Positions 53,346 through 62,843 of a stretch of DNA of 64,000 nucleotides are shown one piece after another. The DNA is taken from the NCBI RefSeq assembly GCF_026151395.1, contig NZ_JAMQPV010000001.1:744001-808000 (forward strand), in the 5' to 3' direction. The translations under genes were made by a program, and so were the position numbers. Each line of letters opens with the position of its first letter. Position 1 is the first letter of the stretch. The notes beneath the pieces were generated by a model. That model made no database searches and was not told where the DNA came from. It saw nothing but the letters and a program-made list of their open reading frames with translations. Source of the DNA: Leptospira limi. Its GTDB lineage: Bacteria > Spirochaetota > Leptospiria > Leptospirales > Leptospiraceae.

Positions 53346-54557
53346 TTATTTCAACTTCTTGAGCTTATTCTCCATATTAGCCTTTTTATGATAGAATTGG
53401 ACGAGTTTTTCTAATTCTGCCATGTCGGAACAAACAATTTTTCCCATATCCATTCGAATAAATTTATTATTTTTCATGATATCGGATATGATTAGTTCGT
53501 CCTTCGGATCAGTGAGTCCCACCATCTTCAGAAGGTCTTTGGTTCCAATCTCAAAATTATAGGCTTGTTTCGGCGCCACTTTGATTCGATTTTTTTCTGC
53601 GAGGGTCATGAGTGTGTCCACAATTCGACCTTGTGGGTCTTTGAGGAGAAGGTTTGCTAATTGTTTGTAAGCAATCCAAATCCGTTCGGACAAAAGTGTG
53701 ATGAGTCGGGTCGCAAGTTGTGGTTGCGCTTTTACCATGCCTTCGAAGTTGGCTTTGTTAATGGCAAGAAGTTCCACATCACCCGCAGCCACTGCCGAAG
53801 CAGAACGTGGTTTATTATCTAAGATTGCCATCTCACCAAAAATGTCCCCGGCCTGAAGCACCGCGAGCATCACTTCGTTTTGGTTTACGATTTTTGAAAT
53901 TTTAACCTTTCCACTTTGTAAGATGAAGAGTTCTTTACCAGGCTCATGTTCACAAAAGATCATTTCACTGTCTTTGTAATTTCGATTGAACTTTGTATAA
54001 TCAATGGGAGCTGATTGGAAAGGTTGGTTTATGGTTTGTAATCGCAGTTTTGCCTGCGGAACAAATTGACCATTGGGAAGGTGTTTTAAATAACTTTGGT
54101 AAGCAAAGGTTGCGTGTGATGTATTTTGCTGTTGGAAATAATATTCCCCAATTTTAAAAAGTTCGTTTGGATCTTCTTCAACAGCATTTCGAAAGGATAA
54201 CCTGGTAATTGTTGTATCAAATTGTCGTAACTTCATGGAGAAGAAACGAATGATATTCATCGCAACTGCAGTTGATTTTTGGATGAGAGTTCCAAATTGG
54301 TCGTAACTAACAGAGATTAAAGATACATTGGTAAGGGAAGTAGCAGATTCGATCTGTGGGTGTTGGCTCATTGCAGCCACAACACCAAAAAAGTCACCGG
54401 GTCCTAAAACCTGATTGGGGTCCTCACCAACAACAGCTGTCTCACGAGTGACACGTACCTTCCCCTCACGGATGATATAGAAATTGTTCGCATCCTTTTT
54501 CCCCTCTACAATGATGTAGGAGTTCGCTGGGAAAGTAACCATTTGAAAAAACGACAT
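53346..54557 (-). CDS. Tandem cyclic-nucleotide-binding protein
   Basis: 403 residues. Two cNMP-binding domains: residues 8-110 (FPANSYIIVEGKKDANNFYIIREGKVRV, GDFFGVVA) and about 195-310 (EMIFCEHEPGKELFILQSGKVKISK, AGDIFGEMAILDNKPRSASAVA). The second has the intact phosphate cassette G-E-M-A with R-x-x-S-A. The C-terminal part (LLKDPQGRIVDTLMTLAEKNRI, FEIGTKDLLKMVGL) resembles the Crp DNA-binding wing and may bind DNA or a partner. It probably responds to cAMP from the nearby cyclase. Confidence 0.82.
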   Translation of the reverse strand: MSFFQMVTFPANSYIIVEGKKDANNFYIIREGKVRVTRETAVVGEDPNQVLGPGDFFGVVAAMSQHPQIESATSLTNVSLISVSYDQFGTLIQKSTAVAMNIIRFFSMKLRQFDTTITRLSFRNAVEEDPNELFKIGEYYFQQQNTSHATFAYQSYLKHLPNGQFVPQAKLRLQTINQPFQSAPIDYTKFNRNYKDSEMIFCEHEPGKELFILQSGKVKISKIVNQNEVMLAVLQAGDIFGEMAILDNKPRSASAVAAGDVELLAINKANFEGMVKAQPQLATRLITLLSERIWIAYKQLANLLLKDPQGRIVDTLMTLAEKNRIKVAPKQAYNFEIGTKDLLKMVGLTDPKDELIISDIMKNNKFIRMDMGKIVCSDMAELEKLVQFYHKKANMENKLKKLK

Positions 54558-54635
54558 TCTTAAATCTCTGGACCCTTTTTGCTCAACGTGCCTAGTTTAT
54601 TATCGGAGATCCCTAGGGCAATATTTTCGTAAAAA

Positions 54636-55166
54636 TTACTTATTTTTACTCTCTCCTAAAATTTCCATCTGAGTCAGTTCTAATTCTGCTTCTTGGGCAA
54701 TTTTACTCGAATACGTATTTTTGATAATGTCCTGAAAAATCTGATACGCTTTGTCTTCTCTGCCCATACGCACATAGGCTTTCCCAGACAATAAATATGA
54801 TTCTAAACCTTCTTCTGTATTGGGAAATTCTTTGTAGATTTTGAGTTCATTCTCTGCGAGAGCCAAAGTGTCCCCAGTCATTCGGTAATTGGCACTTAAG
54901 GTTTTTCGAACCTCTCTCGTTTTGGGATGCCCAGGGTACAAAATCAAAAAACTTTTGCAAGTTTCGACTGATTGGTAATGGTTACGGTCTTCTAAAAATT
55001 CTTTTGCTTTTTGGTAGAGAAGGTCTGCTTGTTTGTCCCTTTCTTTGGCAAAAACAGATTGGGTGGAACGTTCAGCGAGAAGGGGATGGAAAACTCCCAA
55101 TCCCAAACAGAAAAGGCATACAATTCCCAGAACAAAACACTTCCGAATATTAGAATTCTGTCTCAT
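54636..55166 (-). CDS. Exported TPR protein (BamD/YbgF-like)
   Basis: 176 residues. A signal peptide (FVLGIVCLFCLGLGVF) precedes three TPR-like repeats: LLYQKAKEFLEDRNHYQSVETCKSFLILYPGHP, ALAENELKIYKEFPNTEEG and LLSGKAYVRMGREDKAYQIFQDIIKNTYSSKIA. The fold resembles BamD or CpoB, without a lipobox. Its start overlaps the stop of the VWA gene by one base (TAATG), so the two are made together. Confidence 0.75.
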   Translation of the reverse strand: MRQNSNIRKCFVLGIVCLFCLGLGVFHPLLAERSTQSVFAKERDKQADLLYQKAKEFLEDRNHYQSVETCKSFLILYPGHPKTREVRKTLSANYRMTGDTLALAENELKIYKEFPNTEEGLESYLLSGKAYVRMGREDKAYQIFQDIIKNTYSSKIAQEAELELTQMEILGESKNK

Positions 55167-56299
55167 TACTTTTCATTTCGGTCAAAATTGGATTTATCGT
55201 GAATGGGTTTTTCTTCTGATAGGGCAATAATTTTGGGAACCCCTGTCATATCCCAGAGTTCGAGGGATGATTTCATTCGTTTTCCAGGAGGTAAGGGGAC
55301 CACAAATTTTCCTTTTCCTTCTTTGCCCAACTTCAATTCGATTTTTTGGCTAACGAGGTCTCCCATTCGCCTTTCCCGAAGTGGAGGGATGGGAAAACTC
55401 CTGTGTTTTTCATCCGCAGGGTAGAGATAAAATTGGATCATGTATTCAGTAGGTTGGGTTGCAGAATATTCATAATTTACGATATACCCATTTTCGGATC
55501 CATCTTCATACGGTAAGATATTGACGATTTGGATTTTACCAGTGTTTGGAGTTGTTGGGAGTGAGGAATCTATTGGTAGTGTTAAAGGAATGTTTGTGAA
55601 GTTTCCATTTGTTTCTGTGGTTTGCAAATGGGAAAATATCTTTCGGAAAGAACGGTCGTAGTCTTCTGGTCCTTTTAATGGAAAATAATTTCCTTCTCCT
55701 AAAATGGATAGGCGTTTTAAATCTTCTTCTCCCTTCGGATCAATGTCGATGCCAAGGATCTGGAGGCGAAATTTTTTTCCTGATTGGCGCCAATTGTACA
55801 AAACAGATTTCGGATCTCCTTCACAACTTTCAACTCCATCGGAGATAAAAATAATTTCAGTTTCAATTTGGTCATTTAACAAGTATTCGCCTACGACTTG
55901 CAAGGTTTGTGCGATAGGAGTAGAGCCGGCAGGGACAATCGTGGCAAGTTTTTGGCTCACAACGGATGCTCCTCCTCTTTGGATGGGGTGATACAATCTT
56001 GCCGATTGGCAACCGGCAATTCGATTTCCATACGCCACAAGACCTACACTTGCATCTTTAGGCAGTCCACTTAAAACTTGAATGAGTTTTTCTTTGGCGA
56101 CGGCCATTCGTGTTTTGCCATCCCATTTTTCGGACATGGAACCACTTGCATCTAAAATAAACACATAGCGTTTGTTATTTGAGACTTGAGGATCAATGGA
56201 ATATGAATAGGAAAAAAACAAAAAAAGTAATAATACAACCAACCTTCCCGATGGATGAGTCTGTAAATTTTTTGAATTCTTACCTTTTCGTTTTTGCAC
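55166..56299 (-). CDS. Exported von Willebrand A-domain protein
   Basis: 377 residues. A signal peptide (VVLLLFLFFSYSYS) is followed by a VWA domain (YVFILDASGSMSEKWDGKTRMAVAKEKLIQVL) with the DASGSMS metal-ion site, the threonine in PAGSTPIAQTL and the aspartate in IFISDGVESCEG, a complete MIDAS. The C-terminal 130 residues are beta-rich, ending in KSNFDRNEK. Likely a periplasmic adhesive or chaperone-like protein, coupled to the TPR protein downstream. Confidence 0.85.
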   Translation of the reverse strand: MQKRKGKNSKNLQTHPSGRLVVLLLFLFFSYSYSIDPQVSNNKRYVFILDASGSMSEKWDGKTRMAVAKEKLIQVLSGLPKDASVGLVAYGNRIAGCQSARLYHPIQRGGASVVSQKLATIVPAGSTPIAQTLQVVGEYLLNDQIETEIIFISDGVESCEGDPKSVLYNWRQSGKKFRLQILGIDIDPKGEEDLKRLSILGEGNYFPLKGPEDYDRSFRKIFSHLQTTETNGNFTNIPLTLPIDSSLPTTPNTGKIQIVNILPYEDGSENGYIVNYEYSATQPTEYMIQFYLYPADEKHRSFPIPPLRERRMGDLVSQKIELKLGKEGKGKFVVPLPPGKRMKSSLELWDMTGVPKIIALSEEKPIHDKSNFDRNEK

Positions 56300-56331
56300 C
56301 TGTACATCATCGGCGAAAACGAGAAATGACC

Positions 56332-56958
56332 TTAGAGGGATTTGGGATCTAAAAAAGGAGGTTTTGCCAGGTTCGGTTTGACTAATTTGGGTGTTCGGTC
56401 AAAGGAAGAATGGGCTTTCAAAAAACGAAGGATCATTTCACAGGTTGCTCCCCACAAAAGTCCATCTGGCAAATCAAAATAATATGCAAAATGTTTTGGT
56501 TCTCGATTGGGAATCTCAATTGCATAAAAAGGTTTTATCCAAAGTTCTGAAAAGGGAAGGAGGATCACTCGTTCCACCTCATCTACGTTTTTGGAAAAAG
56601 AAAAATCCCCATTGTATTTCGCTAAAAAGGGAGTGATATGAAACCCCGTGCGTGTGTGGAGTCCTTCTAATTTGCCGAGTACATCAAGAGTGGTTTGTTT
56701 GACACCCATCTCTTCTTCCCATTCCCGTAGAGCAGTGACAAGCAAATTGGAATCTGATGTTTCCATCACACCACCTGGAAACGAAATTTGACCAGGGTGG
56801 GATTTTAAGTGTTTAGCACGTTCAGTGAGGATGATCCCCTCGGCGGTTGTGTTCGAACCAAACAAAGGGAAAATGACACCGGATTTAATTTCCGATGTCT
56901 CTGGGATCGAATCAAAGTCCCTTGAAAGTTTTTCGACAAAGGACTCGTAGGGTAACAT
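56332..56958 (-). CDS. Nudix hydrolase, CoA pyrophosphatase type
   Basis: 208 residues from ATG 56958, whose A overlaps the TGA of the RNase D gene. The segment ILTERAKHLKSHPGQISFPGG is the CoA-specific signature preceding the Nudix box (GGVMETSDSNLLVTALREWEE with EEMGV), giving all metal ligands. It should cleave coenzyme A to phosphopantetheine and 3',5'-ADP, or act on related diphosphates. TTG 56961 is a less likely start. Confidence 0.9.
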   Translation of the reverse strand: MLPYESFVEKLSRDFDSIPETSEIKSGVIFPLFGSNTTAEGIILTERAKHLKSHPGQISFPGGVMETSDSNLLVTALREWEEEMGVKQTTLDVLGKLEGLHTRTGFHITPFLAKYNGDFSFSKNVDEVERVILLPFSELWIKPFYAIEIPNREPKHFAYYFDLPDGLLWGATCEMILRFLKAHSSFDRTPKLVKPNLAKPPFLDPKSL

Positions 56959-58178
56959 CAACCCTCGTCTTTCGAGTTTTGGTTTTGTTTTTTCCTACGT
57001 TTGGCAACAAATGCTTCTTTGGAACGAATCGCCACCAAACGGTTGATCATCGAATCAAAAGGAAGTCCTTGGATGGCAGCGAGTAAACTTGGGCCATAGT
57101 TTTGTACTTTCCAATCGGAAAACACATGAAGGGCTTTTAACTCTTCTAAATCTTTAGGAGCGGCTTTTAGAATTGTGATGAGTTGTTTATTCGAAGGTAG
57201 AAGTGAATGTTCCATTCGTCTAGCACGCATAATGCGGAGACGCCATTTTTTAGCATTTTCGAATTTATGATTTTCGTCTTCGTTTAAGTCTTCACCATGT
57301 CGTTTTGATAGTTCAGAAGTATCAATAGGATCATTGTATTCAGCTGTCAAAAGTTTGAAAATTTCGGTTCCATCTTTTTTTCCAAACCATTCCACACATT
57401 TTTCTTCGTTTGGATGTCCCTTAACCGCTTGTGACAATCGATCATTATTAAAGACACGAAAACTTGCTTTATTAATTCGTTTTGCTTTTTCATCTCGGTA
57501 ACGAAGGAGTTCTAAAATTTTCCTTCGTTCGAGTGGTGTGAAGTTGAGGATGTCTGGAAATTTTCCAAGAGAAAATCCTTCTCCTTCCTTCGCCACGTAA
57601 TCTTCAGAAGCAATGAATTCAAATTCTGACTTTGCTTCTTCGTATAATGTCCTTCGTTTGAGTTCCTCTTCCATTTTTAACCAAATGGATTCTAAATAGG
57701 CAGTGTCGAGAGCAGCATATTTAAGTTGTTGTTTTTGTAAGGGACGGATTTCCCAATTCGACTTTTGTTCCACTTTGGAGAGAGTCACTTTGTGGTAATG
57801 TTCCACGACAAATGATAACGAACTTTGTTCTAAAGACAATAAACGAGAACTGATCATTGTATCTGCCGTGTTCACAAATTTGAACCCAAAGTCGCGTTTG
57901 AGGGCTTTGATGTCATCTTGTGCAGAATGGAAGATTTTCAGAATATTGGGATCTTCAAACAATGGACCCAAAGCTGACAAATTTGTGATCTTTAGTGGGT
58001 CAATTAGGTAGTTTTTGCCATTGGAATTGATCTGAATGAGACAAACTTTGGGGTAATATGTGTAATAACCCGAAGACTCTGTGTCAATCGACATGATTTT
58101 GGACTGTCTTAGATTGATCAGGGCCAAATCTAACGCTTTTGCTGTATCGACGAGAATATAGTTGGAATTGATTTGCAT
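56958..58178 (-). CDS. rnd: Ribonuclease D
   Basis: 406 residues. The DEDDy exonuclease motifs are IDTES (Asp32, Glu34), HSAQDDIKAL, and YAALDTAYL with the tyrosine and last aspartate. An HRDC-like domain follows (ERRKILELLRYRDEKAKRINKASFRVFNNDRLSQ), and a second near the end (LPSNKQLITILKA). It trims the 3' ends of tRNA and other stable RNAs. It is upstream of, and overlaps, the Nudix gene and is divergent from purF. Confidence 0.9.
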   Translation of the reverse strand: MQINSNYILVDTAKALDLALINLRQSKIMSIDTESSGYYTYYPKVCLIQINSNGKNYLIDPLKITNLSALGPLFEDPNILKIFHSAQDDIKALKRDFGFKFVNTADTMISSRLLSLEQSSLSFVVEHYHKVTLSKVEQKSNWEIRPLQKQQLKYAALDTAYLESIWLKMEEELKRRTLYEEAKSEFEFIASEDYVAKEGEGFSLGKFPDILNFTPLERRKILELLRYRDEKAKRINKASFRVFNNDRLSQAVKGHPNEEKCVEWFGKKDGTEIFKLLTAEYNDPIDTSELSKRHGEDLNEDENHKFENAKKWRLRIMRARRMEHSLLPSNKQLITILKAAPKDLEELKALHVFSDWKVQNYGPSLLAAIQGLPFDSMINRLVAIRSKEAFVAKRRKKQNQNSKDEG

Positions 58179-58219
58179 CTAATTGGGATTTTGGAAATAC
58201 TGCAATTGTCATTCTAACA

Positions 58220-59647
58220 ATGATTCTCCAATCTGACAAACCAAAAGAAGAATGTGCCATATTCGGCATCTACAATAGCAAGGAAGCTGCTAATTTTACC
58301 TACCTAGGTTTGTACTCGATGCAACACCGTGGCCAGGAGTCCAGTGGGATTGTCTCAACCGATGGATCACACTTATACCGGTATGCCAATATGGGTCTTG
58401 TGGCAAATATCTTCACCCAACCGAAGATCAAAGAGCTCATTGGGGATTCGGCCATTGGCCACAACCGGTATTCCACAACGGGAGCGAGTTTTCTTCGGAA
58501 TGCACAGCCGATCCGCGTGGAATCTCACTTGGGTCCTGTGGCACTTGCCCATAATGGAAACTTAGTCAACTCTTGGGACATTCGAAATAAGCTCGAAAGA
58601 GACGGATCGATCTTCCAAACCACTATCGATTCCGAAGTGATTGTCCACTTAATGGCGAAAAGCCATAAAACAGACCTTCTTGAAGCTCTCTGTGAATCTC
58701 TTGCACAAGTGCGAGGGGCCTATTCTTTGTTAGTTTTAACTCCAAGATACCTGATTGCCGTTCGTGATCCGAATGGATTTCGCCCTCTTGTGATGGGGAA
58801 ACGTTCTGACGGAGCAATTGTGTTCGCATCGGAAACTTGTGCGTTTGACATTACCGAAACGGAATATGTTCGGGATGTGGAACCTGGTGAGATGGTTGTG
58901 ATTGACCATACTGGAATGAGGTCGCTTTATCCATTCCCAAAAGCAAAACCTAGCCTTTGTATTTTTGAATACATCTACTTTGCAAGACCTGATTCGTATA
59001 TCTTTGAAGAGTCGGTTTATAAAGTAAGAAAGTCTCTTGGTCGCCAGCTTGCACGTGTTATGCCAGTGGAAGCAGATGTCATCATACCAGTGCCGGATTC
59101 TGCTAATATTGCAGCTCTTGGGTACAGTGAAGAGTCAGGCATTCCTTACCAAAGTGGACTTGTTCGTTCCCATTACATTGGTCGAACCTTCATTGAACCA
59201 GACCAAAAGATCCGCGACTTCGGTGCCAAGATTAAATACAATGTGGTAAAGGAAGTTGTGAATGGGAAACGTGTTGTCATCATTGACGACTCGGTAATGC
59301 GTGGGACCACTAGCCGTAAGATCATCAAAATGATCCGGAATGCTGGTGCCAAAGAAATCCATTTCCGCGTATCGGCACCACCAACCGTTGCCCCATGTTA
59401 TTATGGAATTGATATTCCAACTCACAAAGAACTCATCGCATCTACACATACAATTGAAGAAATTCAAAAGTACCTTCGTGTGGATTCACTTGCCTATTTA
59501 ACATTGGATACAATGCATAAGGCAGTGGAAGGTCATAAAGGTGGTGGTTTTTGTGATGCGTGTTTTACATCTAATTACCCAGTAGAATTCCAAGACCATG
59601 CGGGAAACCAAAAGTCACTCTTTACGGAATACGCAACGGAAGAGTGA
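58220..59647 (+). CDS. purF: Amidophosphoribosyltransferase
   Basis: 475 residues. [18 protein letters not shown] shows the nucleophile Cys12 after a short propeptide, as in the Bacillus-type enzyme. [25 protein letters not shown] and the PRPP loop [16 protein letters not shown] are conserved. It catalyses the first step of purine synthesis. Near the C-terminus are cysteines ([14 protein letters not shown]), fitting the iron-sulfur type along with CCxx-like residues upstream. It overlaps queD by one base. Confidence 0.96.
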   Translation: MILQSDKPKEECAIFGIYNSKEAANFTYLGLYSMQHRGQESSGIVSTDGSHLYRYANMGLVANIFTQPKIKELIGDSAIGHNRYSTTGASFLRNAQPIRVESHLGPVALAHNGNLVNSWDIRNKLERDGSIFQTTIDSEVIVHLMAKSHKTDLLEALCESLAQVRGAYSLLVLTPRYLIAVRDPNGFRPLVMGKRSDGAIVFASETCAFDITETEYVRDVEPGEMVVIDHTGMRSLYPFPKAKPSLCIFEYIYFARPDSYIFEESVYKVRKSLGRQLARVMPVEADVIIPVPDSANIAALGYSEESGIPYQSGLVRSHYIGRTFIEPDQKIRDFGAKIKYNVVKEVVNGKRVVIIDDSVMRGTTSRKIIKMIRNAGAKEIHFRVSAPPTVAPCYYGIDIPTHKELIASTHTIEEIQKYLRVDSLAYLTLDTMHKAVEGHKGGGFCDACFTSNYPVEFQDHAGNQKSLFTEYATEE

Positions 59648-60021
59648 TGGAAGAGATCGAACTTTCCAAAACCTTTGGTTTTGAAGCTGCTCATTTTTTA
59701 CCAAATGTCCCAGAAGGACATAAATGCAAACGAATGCACGGACATAGTTTTCGTTTTGCCGTGTATCTAAAGGGTGAAATCGATCCTCATACTGGATGGA
59801 TTATGGACTTTGGCGAACTGAAATCCATCGTCAAACCAATCTTAGACGAACATTTGGATCATTATGTATTAAATGATGTGCCTGGCCTAGAAAATCCCAC
59901 AAGTGAAAACATTGCGGTTTGGCTTTGGAACCAACTCAAACCAAAACTTCCACTACTCGATAAAATCACTCTCTACGAAACTTGCACAAGTTCTTGTGTG
60001 TATAGAGGGCCAAAAAAATAA
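59647..60021 (+). CDS. queD: 6-carboxy-5,6,7,8-tetrahydropterin synthase
   Basis: 124 residues from ATG 59647 (TGATG overlap with purF). Zinc ligands are in FEAAHFLP (His) and RMHGHSF (two His), with the catalytic cysteine in [17 protein letters not shown]-type motif is seen as LDHYVLND. A further [13 protein letters not shown] and [10 protein letters not shown] complete the family pattern. It acts in preQ0 synthesis for queuosine, with queC next to it. Confidence 0.92.
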   Translation: MEEIELSKTFGFEAAHFLPNVPEGHKCKRMHGHSFRFAVYLKGEIDPHTGWIMDFGELKSIVKPILDEHLDHYVLNDVPGLENPTSENIAVWLWNQLKPKLPLLDKITLYETCTSSCVYRGPKK

Positions 60022-60783
60022 ATGGTCTCCGTTTCGGATTCCACAAACAAATCCCAATCTGAAAAAAAAGGTGCCGTCGTACTGTTGTCAGGTGGACTAG
60101 ACTCTACTACTTGTCTTTATGTTGCAGCAAAGGAATTTGGATTCCCCAAAAACAAAAAACTACCAATCCTCGCACTTTCGTTCGATTATTCCCAAAAACA
60201 TAAAATTGAACTCATCAAAAGTAAAAAAATAGCAAAAGAACTCGGAGTCAAACATGTGATCCAAAAATTGGATCCAGGATTTTTTTTAGGAAGTTCTCTC
60301 ACCGAAAAAAAGATCAAAGTGAGAAAAAACGCCAAATCACTGTTTAGTGGTAATGATAAGGAAATTCCGAATACCTATGTACCGGGTCGTAATATTTTGT
60401 TTTTATCGTTTGCTTTGTCGCTCGCGGAAGGACATGGGTATGATTCCATTTACATTGGAGTGAATGCTTTAGATTATTCTGGGTATCCCGATTGTCGGCC
60501 TGAGTTTATCGAGTCCTTTCAAAAGATGGCAAATCTCGGAACCAAAAAAGGGGTAAGTGGTATTGGGGATTCCATCCAAATTAAAACACCCCTACTTCAT
60601 CTCGGGAAAAAAGAAATTATCGAGCTGGGAATTCATGTAAACGCACCTCTCCACCTAACGCATTCTTGTTATGATCCTGTTGTTGGGAAACCTTGTGGAA
60701 AATGTGATTCTTGTATTTTAAGAGCAAAAGGATTTTTAGAAATGGGAATTCCGGATCCAGCTCTGTCTAAGAAATTTGTTTGA
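60022..60783 (+). CDS. queC: 7-cyano-7-deazaguanine (preQ0) synthase
   Basis: 253 residues. The PP-loop VVLLSGGLDSTTCLY (residues 19-33) binds ATP. YVPGRNILFLSFALSLAE and the zinc site C-x7-CGKCDSC near the end are characteristic. The protein turns 7-carboxy-7-deazaguanine into preQ0. It starts directly after the queD stop without an intergenic base. queE and queF are not in the window. Confidence 0.94.
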   Translation: MVSVSDSTNKSQSEKKGAVVLLSGGLDSTTCLYVAAKEFGFPKNKKLPILALSFDYSQKHKIELIKSKKIAKELGVKHVIQKLDPGFFLGSSLTEKKIKVRKNAKSLFSGNDKEIPNTYVPGRNILFLSFALSLAEGHGYDSIYIGVNALDYSGYPDCRPEFIESFQKMANLGTKKGVSGIGDSIQIKTPLLHLGKKEIIELGIHVNAPLHLTHSCYDPVVGKPCGKCDSCILRAKGFLEMGIPDPALSKKFV

Positions 60784-60801
60784 TTAGATGAGAAAGGAAA
60801 C

Positions 60802-61416
60802 ATGCGCAGATATAAATTCATCTTTCTTTTTTTCTTTCTTATCCATTGTGATCACTCAAAAAATCGCAACGAAACACTTTTATTGAGCCTTGTTCGACCA
60901 ACTTTAGGGATGTTTGGTGATAGTATTATGGCTTTATGGCCAGCAGAAGAACAACTAAAACCATTTGTTGTGATTAAAAATGCTTTTCCCGTTCGAAAAA
61001 CGACTGATATCTTATTTGCAATTGAAAATGACCAATCTAGATATAATGCCTGTATATACAACGGGGGTGTGAACGATTATCTAGGGAATTTTACACCACA
61101 ACAATCTGAATTAGAATTTACAGTGCAAAATCAAATTCGTGCTCTCACACACCTCCAGACTAGATGTGATCAGATTCTTGCGATCAATATTTGGTATGTT
61201 GAATTACCTTGGCCTATGGAAGCCGCATCAAGGCTGAATGTTTTAATGAAGGAAAGGGTTCAGTTTGTTCCAAGATTGGATCCAGAAACTTGGATCAAAA
61301 GTTCTGACTTATTGGATGGGGACCATCTAACAGAGAGAGGGTATCAAAAACTTTCAGATAAAACATTAGAGCATTTTCGAACACGTATTCCATGGATCGA
61401 TTTTTTACCTAGATGA
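60802..61416 (+). CDS. SGNH/GDSL-type lipoprotein
   Basis: 204 residues. Leader ends in FFLIHC (Cys16), a lipobox. The SGNH blocks are FGDSIMALW (catalytic Ser), an IKNAF-like turn, YNGGVNDYLG (Gly-x-Asn-Asp) and LDGDHLTERGYQ (Asp-x-x-His). It is probably a periplasmic or surface esterase that removes acyl groups from sugars. It follows queC by 18 bases with AAAGGA upstream of the ATG and precedes an acyltransferase gene cluster, which fits a role in glycan acylation. Confidence 0.82.
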   Translation: MRRYKFIFLFFFLIHCDHSKNRNETLLLSLVRPTLGMFGDSIMALWPAEEQLKPFVVIKNAFPVRKTTDILFAIENDQSRYNACIYNGGVNDYLGNFTPQQSELEFTVQNQIRALTHLQTRCDQILAINIWYVELPWPMEAASRLNVLMKERVQFVPRLDPETWIKSSDLLDGDHLTERGYQKLSDKTLEHFRTRIPWIDFLPR

Positions 61417-61477
61417 TAAAATGTATTTACTCGAGGTCAGCGTATCTAGAGTATTAACTAAATATTAGGATATTTCT

Positions 61478-62834
61478 GTGTTATTTAACTCTTTCGTTTT
61501 TGTCGTATTTTTTGTCTTCCTTTACACCATTTATTGGCAAGTTAACTCAAAAATTCAAAAATTGACAATCCTTGTTGGATCTCTTGTTTTTATGCCACTT
61601 TGTTCTAGTTGTACTTCTCAATTATTTATTTTATAAATTCTTTCGTTATCAATTTAACAAAATCCAAATTACTGGGATCATTGTCCTAAATTTACTAAAC
61701 TTAGTCTTTTTTAAGTATTTTTACTTCTTAGTAAATGTCATCCAGGACATCTTTGGATTCCAACAAATCTCAGAAGTAACATCCGTTATCCCTAATATTG
61801 TTTTACCATTAGCAATTAGTTTTTATACATTTCAGATCCTTGCATTTCAAATCGATGTATACAGAGGGAAAATTCAATCTGTAGTTTCAGCAGTTGATTT
61901 TACTATTTTTATTATGTTTTTCCCTCAGTTGATTGCGGGACCAATCATGAGGCATACTGATTTTTTTAAACAGTTACATAGCAAAAAACGATTTCTCGAG
62001 TTACCATTCAATGCTGGCGGATATCTCATATTACTAGGAGTGTTGAAGAAAGTCATCATCGCTGATAATATTTCGCCTGTCATCGAACCATTTTTTAGCC
62101 ATCCCGAAACATACAGTGGCCTAAGCGCTCTACTGTCCGTATATGGATTTGCGATTCAAATCTATTGCGATTTTTCTGGGTATTGTGATATTGCGAGAGG
62201 ATTGGCATTACTTCTGGGTTATGACATTCCTGTAAACTTCAATGCACCATATTTTTCCACTTCTCTTAAGGAGTTTTGGCAAAGATGGCATATCACACTT
62301 TCTCAATGGTTACGTGACTACCTATACATTTCGTTAGGTGGAAATCGATTCGGTAATTTGAGAACTTATTTTAATTTAGTGATCACGATGGTATTAGGTG
62401 GTTTATGGCATGGTGCTAATTATACTTTTTTAGTATGGGGTGCCCTTCATGGTTTTTATTTGATCTTCGAAAGAATTATTTCCAAACCGCACAAAGAATC
62501 TTCTTCTTATCTTATCAGAATCATAAAAGGATTAGTAGTATTTCATTTGGTGTGTTTTGCTTGGTTATTTTTTAGAATTGAAAAAATCCAAGATTTTCAA
62601 TCAATTTACCAGAATATATACAATCAATCAGGTATCGATATTGCCGAGATTCCAAAGTTATATCGATTGATAGCAGTTGGATTTTTACTCCATACATACG
62701 AATATTTTCAACGTAATGTCGCAATTCAGTTTCAATATCGAAAACTATTTTTACCAAGTTTAGCAATCGTTTGTGGGATTTTGGTTCTCACATTGTCATC
62801 AAATTCAACTCAGTTTATATACTTTCAATTTTAG
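61478..62834 (+). pseudogene. MBOAT acyltransferase gene with N-terminal frameshift
   Basis: A GTG at 61478 with AGGA seven bases upstream opens MLFNSFVFVVFFVFLYTIYWQV...ILVGSLVF, the classical start of alginate-O-acetylase-like MBOAT proteins, but this frame ends at 61636. The rest (from about 61590) continues in the +1 frame for 415 residues with all family blocks: FPQLIAGPIMRH, LLGYDIPVNFNAPYFSTSLKEFWQRWHITLSQWLRDYLYI, and LGGLWHGANYTFLVWGALHG with the active-site histidine. So a 1- or 2-base change (or a short deletion, since a few residues of the usual FYAWW are missing) broke the gene. A shorter product from TTG 61572 remains possible. Confidence 0.78.
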
Positions 62835-62843
62835 GTCGGACAC

